Source: Neospora caninum Liverpool
Taxonomy: Eukaryota; Apicomplexa; Conoidasida; Eucoccidiorida; Sarcocystidae
Direction of reading: 5' to 3'
NCBI RefSeq assembly: GCF_000208865.1
Contig: NC_018398.1
Location: forward strand, 3,038,001-3,102,000
DNA length: 64,000 bases
In this document: positions 36,836 to 47,854 of the stretch, in pieces
Layout: each line of letters opens with the position of its first letter
Position numbering within the stretch: position 1 is the first letter of the stretch
Made by a program: the position numbers and the translations under genes
The notes under the pieces: generated by a model
What the model was told of the DNA's origin: nothing
What the model saw: only the letters and a program-made list of their open reading frames with translations
The model's database searches: none

Positions 36836-37404
36836 CTTGAAAGAAATTAGCGGCCCGTGCAGCGGGCCTCGACAGGAGCTGGCCGCGGAAGGTGATTTGA
36901 AGAAGACCAGTCGGCGTCGAGTCGACTGCCGGGTCTTCATTTCCGACAGGCAGACGACGCCCCACTGAATGAGCTTTCTGCATACTTCAGGTCAGACATG
37001 TGTATTGTCTCGCCCTCGAACCGCATTTCAAGCAATAACTCTCAAAGTCATTTTGCAAACTTCTTAGGTTGGAGTGTTTTCGGCCTGCCTGCCTCGCGGT
37101 GTTTGGTGGCTAAGCTACCGCACGCACACCCGTGGAAGCGGCACGCGAGTTGAAAGCTACACGAGTACGCCTCGTAGCGACAGGATCAGGAGAGGCGTGG
37201 ACGCAGGTGGATACTGATGACAACTGTCGTCTCGGAATTGTAAAGCTTTCGTCGAATCCAGTTGACAGGATGACGTTAATAGCGGACGAATATGCCGCCG
37301 TGTTGGAGCGCTTCTGACGGACCCAGAGAAGCCGAAAATGGAGGAGTTCATCGTTGCCCGTGGCAGAAGAATTTGCAGCGCCCACTTAAGAAGATGATGT
37401 ACGG
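36836..37404. other. Short convergent intergenic region
   Basis: It holds the 3' ends of the syntaxin gene (plus) and the coiled-coil gene (minus). I see no further gene. Confidence 0.5.
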
Positions 37405-38525
37405 TTACGCAGGTCCTCCATGTGGGAGCGTTTCATTGATCGCAGTAGAAAGCAGTTCGTAAATAGACTTCGTTTTTGACTGAGGCTTGCTCTGAGGTAG
37501 AGAAGCACGACCGGTCGGATTTCTCGTGTTGTTGAATCGAGAAAGAAGATGCTCCTTCTCCTTCGATAACAGATTCTTCTTCTGCGAGGCAGTGAATGCT
37601 TACTGCTGCAGCGAGCGAATGTGTGGCTGCAGCGAACTCACCATTTCCAGAGCCTCGATTTCTTTCTCTAGCTTCTTTATGACATCGGGACTTTGGGAGT
37701 GCTCGGATTGAAGCTCTTTCGTCTCGGCGTCAAATCGACTCCTCAAAAGGGCGACTGTTTTCGCATGTCTTTTCAACAGCACCTGCTTTTCACTCTTTAA
37801 AGAGGCAACAGTTGCACGCAGACGGCACAGTCCCTCTGTCAGTTGAACCATTAGTGCCTTCTTCTCGGCAATTTGCCTCCAAAGCGAAGAGATACGTGCT
37901 TCTTTATCCACCTATTCACATTGTGTTCAATTTAGCCAACTTTCGTAAAACGTCACGGGCATGCTTGCCTTTGCCCTCTTATACGATGCTTCACGCTCCG
38001 CCGCGCTGGCTCGACTATTTTCCAGTTGTGAAGCTAGATCTAGTTTGCCTTGAAGAAGACAATGGAAAAATGGCTGGCAGCACACTGTAGTAAGTCAGCG
38101 CTCACGTTGAACTGCCTGCGCTTCACATGATTCGATTTCTGAAGTATGGCGCCTGATAGTCTCTTGGCACCGCTGAAGCCTGCCTCGCCGCTAACGAGGA
38201 TTTTCATTTTCGGATCTGGAGTCTCATCCTACTCTCGAAACGCAGACGCATTCTTTAAATTTTGGTGTGTGCGGCATTTCAACGCAGAGGACAGTGGACG
38301 CCAAGCTAATCCATGCCAGTAGTCGTTGTTGAAAAAATCTGAAGCACAGTGAACAGCCTTACCCTCCGACTGAATCCGGAGCTGTTGCCTTGCAAATCTG
38401 GCTTTCTCAGTGAGCTCTATCACCTTCAATGTGAGGCGAGAGTTCTGTGTGGTCTGTGCGCCGAGCAAGTGCATGAACTTCTTTGTTTCATGTCGAGCAG
38501 CCTCCAAATCGATATTGATCACCAT
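37405..38525 (-). CDS. Small coiled-coil protein, about 255 aa
   Basis: Exons, 5' to 3': about 38525-38364 (MVINIDLEAARHETKKF to RIQSEG), 38172-38106 (RCQETIRRHTSEIESCEAQ, perhaps starting a few codons earlier), 38048 to about 37969 or 37957 (KLDLASQLENSRASAAERE), 37911-37642 (DKEARISSLWRQIAEKKAL onward), and 37581-37405 (KKNLLSKEKEHLLSRFN to LPHGGPA and TAA). Nearly the whole protein is heptad-like helix rich in Glu, Lys, Arg, Ala and Leu, so it should form a coiled coil. There is no signal peptide or membrane segment. The first splice is unresolved by one phase, and the third exon may end at a GC donor (after 37969) or at GTGACG (after 37957). I do not recognise the family; a cytoskeletal or basal-body role would be a guess. 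Confidence 0.6.
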
Positions 38526-39054
38526 TATGTTCGGGACGACAAAAACCGGACGCTGAGTAGCTTTTGGCAGGTCGGGGAGGAAACGCGATTCGACCCGCTT
38601 GGTGTCCACCCATCAGTTACTCGGACCTGTCCATACACTGGAGGGACTAGCTGGAATTACCACATTAAACCAGCCGGGGATCATAGAAGCTCTATGAATG
38701 GTAAGACTGAGCGTGGATTATCGAATGAACTGATCACACTAGCATCTGAGTAGTAGTGTTCTCTCGTCATGACATTCTTCGTAGGCTGTGACGAAAAAAA
38801 TGATCGTAAGAATCCGGTGTCGACACGCTGCAGTTCAAGAGTTGGCATCTAGCAGGGAGCGCCATCTCGGCTTGCAGAGGCAAAGGAATTTGCTAGTAAG
38901 AAGCTAGCAAAACACTCTTCCCTGAAGAGCCGGTTTTTTGAGTTTGCGGACGGAAATGTTAGGGTCATTTTACAGTTTGCGGCGAACCTTCGGCCGGCAA
39001 AGTGCGATCACCATCTTGAGTGTCATTGCAGCAGTTTGAACACGCACGGTGGCT

Positions 39055-40542
39055 TCACGCGTCCTCACACAGCCACTTTGTTCCGCAGGAGCAAAAGCAA
39101 TAGTTCCAGTGTGAATCCCTCCTGCACCGGAACCTCAGAACAGACAAAGTAGATTATCAGACGACAAACCAATTTTTATTGTTCTGTCCCTGGATGAAAA
39201 AAACGGTATTCCCCGAATCAGTTCAAGGGAAAAAGAAAAACCGTAGCATCTGTCAGTTTCCTTTTGGAGGAAATAGTGCAAGTAGAAAGGAGAGGGAAAA
39301 GTAGATGAAGTCGATTACCTTGCATATCGGTGCTTGTAGAACCCCTCGGCCATCGCGTATGTGCCATTCGTTAATGATACCGAAGAAGTATTGTACTGCA
39401 CACAAACAGACAGCACAGCCGATATCCTGAAGTGGCCAACACTAAACATCCAAAGCCTGTCCACAGGTCTCACGACGCCCACGTAGGAGACTTGTCAACG
39501 AAAAGGAAAGGCCAGCATTGAATGTTTCCGCACAAGGTGAGCTTACCCAGGGTGTTAGTGTTGAGCTCCAATAGTCGCCTGTGACGATAAACTCAGGATC
39601 CCATAGTGGTGCGTAATCAGGATCCACCCACTTCCGGAAGGCGTGCGGAATTTCGAGGACGCTGTGGATGTAAATGTCGCCTTTCGGCTGCGGATTCAAC
39701 AAAAGACTCCCAGCCAGAGCTGCATCGACCTTTCCAGCAGCGATGTGGACGAATGTGTGGAGGTCTTGCCCGTATGCTGGCTGAAACTGTAGGTATGCGT
39801 TTGCTCGATTTCCACCTCGACGACGCAGTTTACGCGCATGTCGGCGGTGATTTTCCGTCGACCCAGGCTTTTTCCTCCGAGACGATAGAGACTCAACTTG
39901 GACAGACCTGTGGTCTTTGTGATCCTCAAAGTATCCTGTTGCGAGCATCTTATCTGTATACTTTGCCACACTGATGCGGCTACTGTCAACATGGTCTGTG
40001 ACCCATAACGCAGCTGAATCAAAGTTCGGGCGGACGAGAGAGTTAGAACTTCGTTGCATCGAGTATGGCCTCTTCCAGACGCCTTGAACTTGGGGTTCCT
40101 GCACATGGGCGGTCAATGTATCGCCCTCAGTCCCATTTCCGTAGTAAACGGTCACAAACATAGACGGTGAGCGTTCATGCAGCATTGTCCAATTGAATGC
40201 TGCAATATAGACATCTACAGTCGTCGGGAGGGATGGGGACGGTGCAGCTTCGACGGCAGCTGTCTCGGTGATGTACAGAAGTGTCGACTCAGGCAAGGAA
40301 GCTGCGCCATGCGAAAATGGTCCAGATTGAACGGTCGCATTTTTGTCTGATGCAGGAATTTGGCTGTCGCGTTCCACTGGTTCTTCCTGCGCAGAACTCA
40401 GCTGCAAATGTGCATTTGTCCCAGACCCGTACGGCTGCTCCGCTGTCACAGTGTCCGGAGTTACTTTATCGGGACTCGCTGCAAGCCAGAGGGCAATGTA
40501 TACGAAGAGAACCCGGGTTTTGCACATTACTGTATGCACCAT
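39055..40542 (-). CDS. Predicted secreted protein of unknown function, 379 aa
   Basis: Three exons, 5' to 3': 40542-39547, 39395-39319, 39121-39055; phases agree (1140 nt). The start is the first ATG of the frame. The N-terminus, MVHTVMCKTRVLFVYIALWL followed by AAS, looks like a cleavable signal peptide. A Ser/Thr/Pro-rich spacer follows, then a folded-looking part from about residue 112 (VDVYIAAFNWTMLHERSPSM), a strongly basic patch near residues 225-250 (SSRRKKPG, HRRHARKLRRRGGNR), a part containing HTFVHIAAGKVDAALAG, and a tail with five cysteines (NYCFCSCGTKWLCEDA). There is no membrane segment after the signal. It is divergent with another secreted-protein gene 1.5 kb away. Secretion to the vacuole or host cell is a reasonable inference for a coccidian but is not shown by the sequence; the basic patch could be a nuclear signal or a processing site. 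Confidence 0.65.
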
Positions 40543-42092
40543 GATGGGTAGAAACAGCAAGAGGGCGCATCAAAGAGGAAAGCGAAATAGTTGCGACCCC
40601 TCTGGCAGCCTCTTGGGTTGCGGGATATTTATGGGATAGCAGTCAATCGGTTTCGGCCCATCTACACTTCGTCGCATTTTTCTGGCCAGCGGCGTCCAGT
40701 GAGAAACCAGAAATGCGAAGGCAGTTTGCCGAAGTCACATATCAGGTAGTGGGAAAGGAACGACAAAACAGTTTAAAGTGGTTGAGCAGTTCTATCTCGT
40801 GCGATGGCACGGCCTCGGCTTTGCTCGGCTGTAAACTTGGTTCCAGCGTATATTGGAAAAACCAACATTTGTATACAAGCTGTAAGAATACCATGAGATT
40901 CACTTTGGTAGTCTCCTTCCTGATGATAGTCTGTACGCAATACACGGATCGGATTCTTGTTGGCCTGGCAACAGTGCGATCCGTTCTTCGTGTCTGCCAC
41001 GACAGCAACGCAAGTTTTCAGTGTTGCACTCTCAAAAAGTTAGTCGAGTTGATTCCCTTGCCAGCGATGCACCGAAACCTCTCCCCGAGGCTGTGATCTG
41101 TCCTGATTTCGTGGTCTGGGCGTAAGAAGTTGAAAGACGTTCATTAATCCTGCTTACGCCGGCAGCGAGCTCAGGCTGTCTCTGCAAGCCGACATCCAAC
41201 TATGGAGACTGTCGTATGCTGGTTTCGAGTCCGGTCTGTACCTCCTGTGTACCTACACACAACGGCTGAACTATTGTAGAGGCTGATGGTGGGTACCCCG
41301 TAGCTTGATTAATGACTATTCAGTGCGTGCGAGGCGTGCGCTCTGCATGTCTTGTGCTAAGGAACGGTAGTGCCACAGGCGAAGAAAAAACCATAGGTGA
41401 CAACGGATCCTCAGAGGGTACGGTTATCTGCAATCTGCTGACGCTGCCGATTGCTCCAGCTGAAAGTCGAACAGCTCTTATCGTGGCTGGGATTGTGTGT
41501 GGGTTTCTGGAGCGTAGCATCAAAGCCACCAAAAAGGCGAAATGGTTAGTGATTTCGTTGGAAGCGAGCCAAACCCGCAGCATGATTTCAATATCAAGAG
41601 AGCTCTCTTAAATACGATAGGGACTGCAGCCGGCACGCCAATCCGCAGCAGCCCTGAGGCTCTTTTTCTGCGATCTCCCCGAAGAATCCGCCATGTGGCT
41701 TGTCAGTGGCGGTTCTGAGCCACGTGCCAAGTTACTCTATTGACCGTGGGAGATGACCGCGACGTCGCTGGAAGTTTTCAGCAGGCAAGTGTGCTCTTAA
41801 CAAGCAGATACAATTAGAAACATCACAGACGTAGGGGGAGAGAAAAGATACGTTTGCCCCCCCCCCTTCTTTCATCTCGGAAGCGGCTGCACTTGGTCAC
41901 AGGCTTTCGGGTAATCAGTGCGGGGATATAAAAGGCACGAAACTCCTTGTGCCAAAAAGAAACTTGTGACCATCTCGTGACCTCTCTATGCTTGTAACCA
42001 ACAGGTTTCTCTGCACTGTCAGTGAAGCGGCAGATGAGCTGCTCACCCTTCCGTGGTTTTGACGGGCTTATATCCTATTTTTGAGGGCTTTC
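40543..42092. promoter_or_regulatory. Bidirectional region between two secreted-protein genes
   Basis: Both neighbours start at its edges and point outward. A TATA-like word tataaaag lies at 41927-41934, about 160 bp upstream of the plus-strand start, preceded by a run of ten C at about 41860. Whether these matter is unknown. Frames of 127 and 99 codons on the plus strand read as random. Confidence 0.35.
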
Positions 42093-44667
42093 ATGATGCA
42101 TCTCGGTGGCCACGAACAAGGCTCGTTGCTTCTAGCGCTTTTGCTGCTAGCAACGTTCTGTGCCTCGGCGCGTGCTACTGTAGACTCCGCGAGCAAGAAT
42201 ATGGGACGATCACTTCAGGCTGTCCCACCACAATCAGTACGGGAATCTTGCCGAATGAAAAACGGGGGCGAGAGTGATCAGGCTGGAGGTAACCACTGTC
42301 TAGAACACGAAGCTATGAGCCTCACACGAGAGCAGAACGATGATTCTATCCTTCGGTTGGTCTCCGAGCCCGTTGACAACGTGCAGGGAAATGGCGACAA
42401 AAACCCCTTTTCCCCGGTCACCTTGGCAGAACAAGACGAGGAAGCTAGTGGTCCATCTGCAGAAGCTTCTGCTGAAAAAGCAAAAGCAACCTCAGTTCCT
42501 CAAAATGGTGCAATCGGCGATGCAGAGGAACTGGAAAAACATATCAATATCATCGAGAGTGGCGGTGGTCCGATTCGCCAAGAGGGAGGGTCGGGAGTCT
42601 CTCACAAAGGAAACCCGAAAAGCGAGACCTCTCCAGCTGCAGAGTTTGTGGCAGGAGACGGAGATCCAACGGATGGTTCGGTCCTTGACTCGACAGAAGA
42701 ACAACTTTCATCTTCTACAGGTAGAGCAGAAAAGTCACCGTTGACTCAAGAGGGGCCGGGTCAGAGTGAGGGGAATCACCATAGCCCACAGACACCGGGG
42801 GAAAAGAAAGTCCTACTTGATTATGTTGGTGGAAGTTAATCGCCTTCTTCTGAGACGCCTTTTACGGCAAAGCAAAATGTGGTATGCTCGCTGCCTGCTG
42901 CTTTGACAGATTTAGCGGGAGCCGCTGCGAGACAAGACGAGGTCGTTGACACAGATGACAAAGAAACATCGGCTCCGGCACTTAATGCTCTGTCAGAAGA
43001 CGGTGCGGGTGGCGAAACCGCCCACAAAAATGAAGCGCCATCCACTCCTGACTCAAGTGCATTGGTCGGCGGATCAAGCGCGGTAACTGAGGGGGATTAC
43101 GAGAGGCAGCAACAGGAGAAAACGAAGGAAAATGTGCCCTCTGAAACACACCAGAAGGGCGCACCAAGCAACAAGGCGAATGAGGGCTCAGCGACGACCA
43201 GATTGCCGGAGGCGGATAGTCCGGCAGCTAAAAACGTTCAAGCCAGTCCTCAGCATTTTCTTTGGGGAGCCCCAGACGTATTGCCGTTGGGAAAATATCT
43301 TTCCCAAGTTTCTGGGGTAGGAACCTCTGGTGTCCAGTCTACAACATCTTGTAGACTGTAGGCTTGTGTCCTGCAAGCCATTCAGCAGCTCTCTCGAATT
43401 TGCAGCCTAGTGTCTGATGAAACAATACTTTTGCGTCACCATACACTCGCAATTACCTCCCGCTCTGCGGTTTAAGGCCGAAGTGTGCAGAGCATCCTCA
43501 TGTTCATCATGAACAGCATAACTTGCCTCGAAGCTTCCTTGCCGACTAAATGGTACATGCATTTGAATGCAGAACGTAAAGCAAACCCACTGTTCATGCC
43601 GTGTGGTTTGAGCTAGTGTTAGCAGATATCGAGGAAAAAAGGGATAAAGAAGTGAATATAATTAGGAAGTCAATCAAATACCACTACAGATGCGTGTGGA
43701 AGGTTCAAACTGCGGATGCAGTTCCTGACTAGGCTCTGAAGTGCGAACTGCGGTATATTGATCCCTCACCCATCACAGGAACATACTGTTTTTGTGTGGT
43801 TTGCAGGACTTCATCGACTCTCCGGCAATGGCAGCATTCTCCACTTTCGCAACCATGTCTCCAGTGTACTCACCGTTCGAAGGAATCGGAATGTCTCCGA
43901 GTGTGATGCGTGACGATAGTGGAACGTATCTGCCACCTGTGGCCCCAGCACCTAGCCCGTACATGGCCTCTCTGCACCCAGCAGTATTTCAGGGAGGTAT
44001 GAGTATCGATCCAACGTCAGGCTTTTCCACTACCAATTTCGGAGCAATGTACAGCCCCAACTTCTCCGCTGCAGCTACCAGACCCATTCATATGCCCAGC
44101 GCCATAGAGACTACGCCTTCCGTGTCTATGATGGATAACACTCCGGTTGGGGGTGTTTCCTTTTCGCCGGCTCTTCGTGCGAGCACGTTAGACGGAAGCA
44201 TCGGAGGCTTGGGAATGCCATTTACGGGTGTTATGGTGGGTCAATTCAACGAAGAGAGCGTCCCCCTTCTAAACGGAAGTGGCAACTCCGGCCTATCATC
44301 GCCAAGCATGACACACGGAGCACCGCGCATGCAGTTCGGCGGATCCGCAGGGATTGGCATGCCTTTCCATAACCGTTTCTTTCCAACCGCAGACGGCCAC
44401 AACCTAGCAAACGGCGGCCAGACAACAGGGAATGTGAACACCGGTTTCTCTATCACTCCTGGAGAGGGCACCCCGTCGCCCAAACACTTTCCTTCTACAT
44501 TCCCTCAATTCTCCTTCGGCTCCGGTGGTGAATTTCCTGACTCCAGATCTGGAGGGGATTCCGTTATGAAGGGGGACACGTATCAGGAAATCAACAATTC
44601 TTTTCAGGCAAGCGGAACATGGAACGCGTGGAGTTCCCCTCGCGCCCGAGACCCATTCAACGACTAA
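42093..44667 (+). CDS. Predicted secreted acidic/low-complexity protein, about 665 aa
   Basis: Proposed exons: 42093-42828, 42916-43316, 43807-44667. The second intron (GTAGGA to TTTGCAG) is well supported. The first is only 87 nt (GTGGAA to TTTAG) and is proposed because it removes an in-frame TAA at 42837-42839 while keeping phase. Residues 1-25 (MMHLGGHEQGSLLLALLLLA then TFCASARA) form a clear signal peptide. Up to about residue 380 the chain is acidic and rich in Glu, Ser, Gly, Ala and Pro, as in many disordered dense-granule-type proteins. The last exon is different: Gly, Ser, Met, Phe and Pro-rich with recurring G-x-GM-[PS] steps (EGIGMSP, GGLGMPFTG, AGIGMPFHN). No membrane segment is seen. 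I do not recognise it. If the short intron is not real, translation would end at residue 248. Confidence 0.55.
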
Positions 44668-45457
44668 GAGAATGGAGTCAAGAAGCTGTACGCGGACACA
44701 GTAATTCTGATTTTTGCACTATAGACCTGCGGAGCGGAGTCTGGAAAAAGAGGCCCAAAGCTGTTCTACCATAACCAGGTGCAGGTTTCAAGGATTCCAC
44801 CAGCAGTGGTGTCCACTTTATTTAGTGAAGTAAGATATTCATTCTTTCTGTTATCAACAGCCAGATGTGTTTGACACCGAACAGTAACGAATATCCCGTG
44901 GATAAAGGTAATTTATGTGAGAAATGCGAGCCACAGAAAGGGTTTGAGTCCCGACACTGCTGGGACAGCTTGCGGTGAGTTTGAAAAGACACCACTGTTT
45001 AGCTACTGCACGCATCCCCTCGCGTTCGTTAGAGTTTATTACGACTTCCATACAAAATACTACCCATGATGCTCTGAATAAAAACTAGCAATGCTCAATG
45101 CAACTGTCAAAATGATTGACAGAGAGGGGCCACCTCTATGGCCGCCTGAGTACACTATCACGGCTCCTGGAGGTGACTGCCCAGTCTCCTTATTGAAGCT
45201 CCTGCATAAACACGTAAACATTAAGTGGACAGGAACCATGCGCGCAACCTTGCGTACCGCTGAAGGCTCGTATAGAGAATACCTCGTTGACCTTGTGACC
45301 CGAAAACCCGTACACCCTCTGGAGCACTGGGCTTCAGCTAGAGTATTCCACCTCTTTAAAACAATCAAACCCGCTAGAAAACAATGGCGAATTCTGACAG
45401 GAGCGAAATGTACAGAGCGGGCACGTGCATTGAGCCATGCCAACACTAAGGTGCTCG
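44668..45457. other. Convergent intergenic region
   Basis: Lies between the 3' ends of the 42.1 kb plus gene and the 45.5 kb minus gene. A 125-codon plus-strand frame (45091-45468) and an overlapping minus-strand frame are both open; neither has supporting features, and the plus frame overlaps the proposed terminal exon of the minus gene. Confidence 0.4.
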
Positions 45458-47854
45458 CTAACTTTTAGCACGGTTGCTGTCAGCGCAAATTTGCTTGTTT
45501 TCCGCACGACACGAAGGATAAACATGGACTGGGTGTGCCCCCCCAAATGAGGAACCTGAGAAAGTATCGACATCCAGGAAATAATAATCAATGCCGAGCC
45601 TACTTGTTTGTACATGACCTGGACAGGATGGTCCAACTCTGCATAGGTCGCTGCTGCATCACTTCAGTCCTCTGTAACACCCTACCTGGTATTCTCTCCT
45701 TTTTTCCAAAGTGATACCTTTCATATGGTTCTTACCTGCACCCACTGAGTGGATAAGCCTCCGCGGCGGGACCACCAGCCTGTGCCACTTTCCCGCACGC
45801 TGCGAAGATCGGTGATCCTGTTTTCGAGCAGTATTGCTCTGTACAAATGACAAACGAACACGACGACCATGGTTGACAAATACATTGGAACTCGACAGTT
45901 GGCACATCCTCCTCTAACGTAGCCTGTGAAATCTCTTCGTTGTGAGGTAACTGTAATGTGCGTCGCCTCTGGTTCGACAGCACGGAGTAAAAATATCGAT
46001 GCCAGTCATAGTGTGAGATGAGTTGAGTGCCTGGAACATGACACTTATGGGATTGATCGAGTGTGGTGCTCAACAAAATTTCTAAGTACACAGTTACCTG
46101 AAACTTACGTGCTGTCTGAATGTCGCTTGGAGCCGTGTATTTCCAGTTGGTAGCCCTGCCGCTGCAGAGGACCATCGCATCTTGCAACTTGCAGTGCAGC
46201 CACAGGAGGGCTTGTTTGCATTCTGGACTGAGAGACTTGGGGTCAATGTGCCATCCTGGCACACAAGTACACAGAAGATCACATTGCGCGAACTGAAGTG
46301 TGACACTGGAAATGGTGTCCTCTACTCCTAGCATTATATCCCTCCTTTACGGGTGATTTTGACTTCCGATTCGGATTCGGATACCTGATCCTTGAAGTGG
46401 AAGATGAAGTCGATGATATCCAAAGACATGCGGACGTATCACGCTTAATCCGTGATAACTCCTCCGCGAAAGACAAAGCGAAGTGCTTCTGATTTTAAAG
46501 AAAAAATAAACGGATTCTGGATTAAAAAAATGGCTGAACTGCAGGACATTCGACACACGGACTTAGATTGCTCGAACGTCCGTCAGTATCTCAGGGTGAC
46601 ATGAGAACCTCCACAAGGGAGGACCATGCGGGTATACATGAAGATAAACACAGTGTATTTGGGCAATCTGTTGCCACTGCTGTGAACAGAATTCCACTGT
46701 ACTTCCCCGAGCCGTATGAGACATTCCTCGGTACAGCAGAGGCGAGGAGATTGTTTCCTGCTGGGTCCGCGCACCATGTTTTTCGCACACATCCTTGAGA
46801 ACGTCAAGCTCTTTCCGGTACGGAGGAGGAAGCGACGAGTCTACAAGACCTTCGAAAGGTGCGTAGAGTAGAAACGCGATTCTCCACTCCCTGTACAAAA
46901 CAAACAACAGACACGCAGAAGAGCGCAAGCACCTGAATGACGGAATGCCATCAATCTACTGCATGCGCGTGTGCGAAACATCTTCAAGGAATACCAACGG
47001 CCCCATCTAATTAGAGATTCAAATCCACCACAGTCATTAGCGTATAGTGGGCAACAAAGCCTTCATTTCCAAACGTATGCCCCCCGGGTCACATGCCAAC
47101 CAGTACACGAGGCCCCGTCTTCGGACGTCAAACATTTGAAATCTCATCCTTTGTCCTACTTCTATGCGTTCATCGGTGCGAAGTGCGATTGTATGCGAGC
47201 CCAGGCTCTTCCGCCCGTTGGTACAACGATTAGGTTCCACAAATTTGTCCTCGTTTTGTGGCCTCACTCGACAGTATCGACGGGGCATCCGAAAGGGGGT
47301 AGAGCCGCCTTGAACTGGTGCGTTTCGGCCTCTACCATCCTCAAGCACACCCCAGTGGCGGCCTTTATCTCCGCATCTTCAACTCCGCCTTGAATCCCAG
47401 CACCTCCTCTTGGCAACGGTCCATTGAAAGTGATTGTTTCCGCTTAATTCACCTTCGCCACCGGGCGCTCTGAGGAAGACGACCTGGTTGATGTCTCTTG
47501 TTGACGAATCCAATGCACAGATGGGCCTCCACTAGCAAGGAAGGAATTTCGAGAACCAGGGAGTTCTGGCACCAGTCTGTCACGAGAAATAAATGACGGT
47601 TCTCTGGACTCAAGGGGAGACCTGGATGGGGAATTCTGGTGAGCGGCTTTCTCTCCCGAGACGGGGGATCTTGAAAGCTGAACTGCGGTAGCTGGTAGCA
47701 GTCGCTCGAAGCAGTTCGCAATAGACAAGAGGAAAACACATAGTGAGATGCCGGCCACAAAGAAAGATGGCGCTTCACTCAGCAACTTGAGAGAAACGCA
47801 CCGCTGTTTCCCGGCCGACTGCATGTGTGTCACAGTAGTATTAGGAGGTGACAT
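45458..47854 (-). CDS. Probable multi-exon gene for a Cys-rich membrane or secreted protein
   Basis: Only parts are resolved. From the 5' side: an exon from ATG at 47854 to about 47453 with a hydrophobic segment FFVAGISLCVFLLSIANCF that could be a signal anchor, then a Ser/Pro/Arg-rich stretch; one exon or more in 47040-47350; an exon starting near 46888 after a good acceptor (tttgttttgtacag) and reading EWRIAFLLYAPFEGLVDSSL; a 600-nt open frame 46334-45735 containing HIDPKSLSPECKQALLWLHC and FQCICQPWSSCSFVICTEQY; and a terminal exon about 45652-45458 reading SDLCRVGPSCPGHVQTSRLG to a TAG stop. The splice between the last two is in phase. Cysteines are frequent in the last two exons (GCSSDLC and others), fitting an extracellular disulfide-bonded domain. 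I cannot assign a family. It might be two genes. Confidence 0.4.

Noticed and set aside
45091..45468. A 125-codon plus-strand frame (MLNATVKMIDREGPPL)
   Set aside because: It overlaps the better supported terminal exon on the minus strand, and both strands are open in this stretch; no signal peptide, splice site or domain supports the plus frame.
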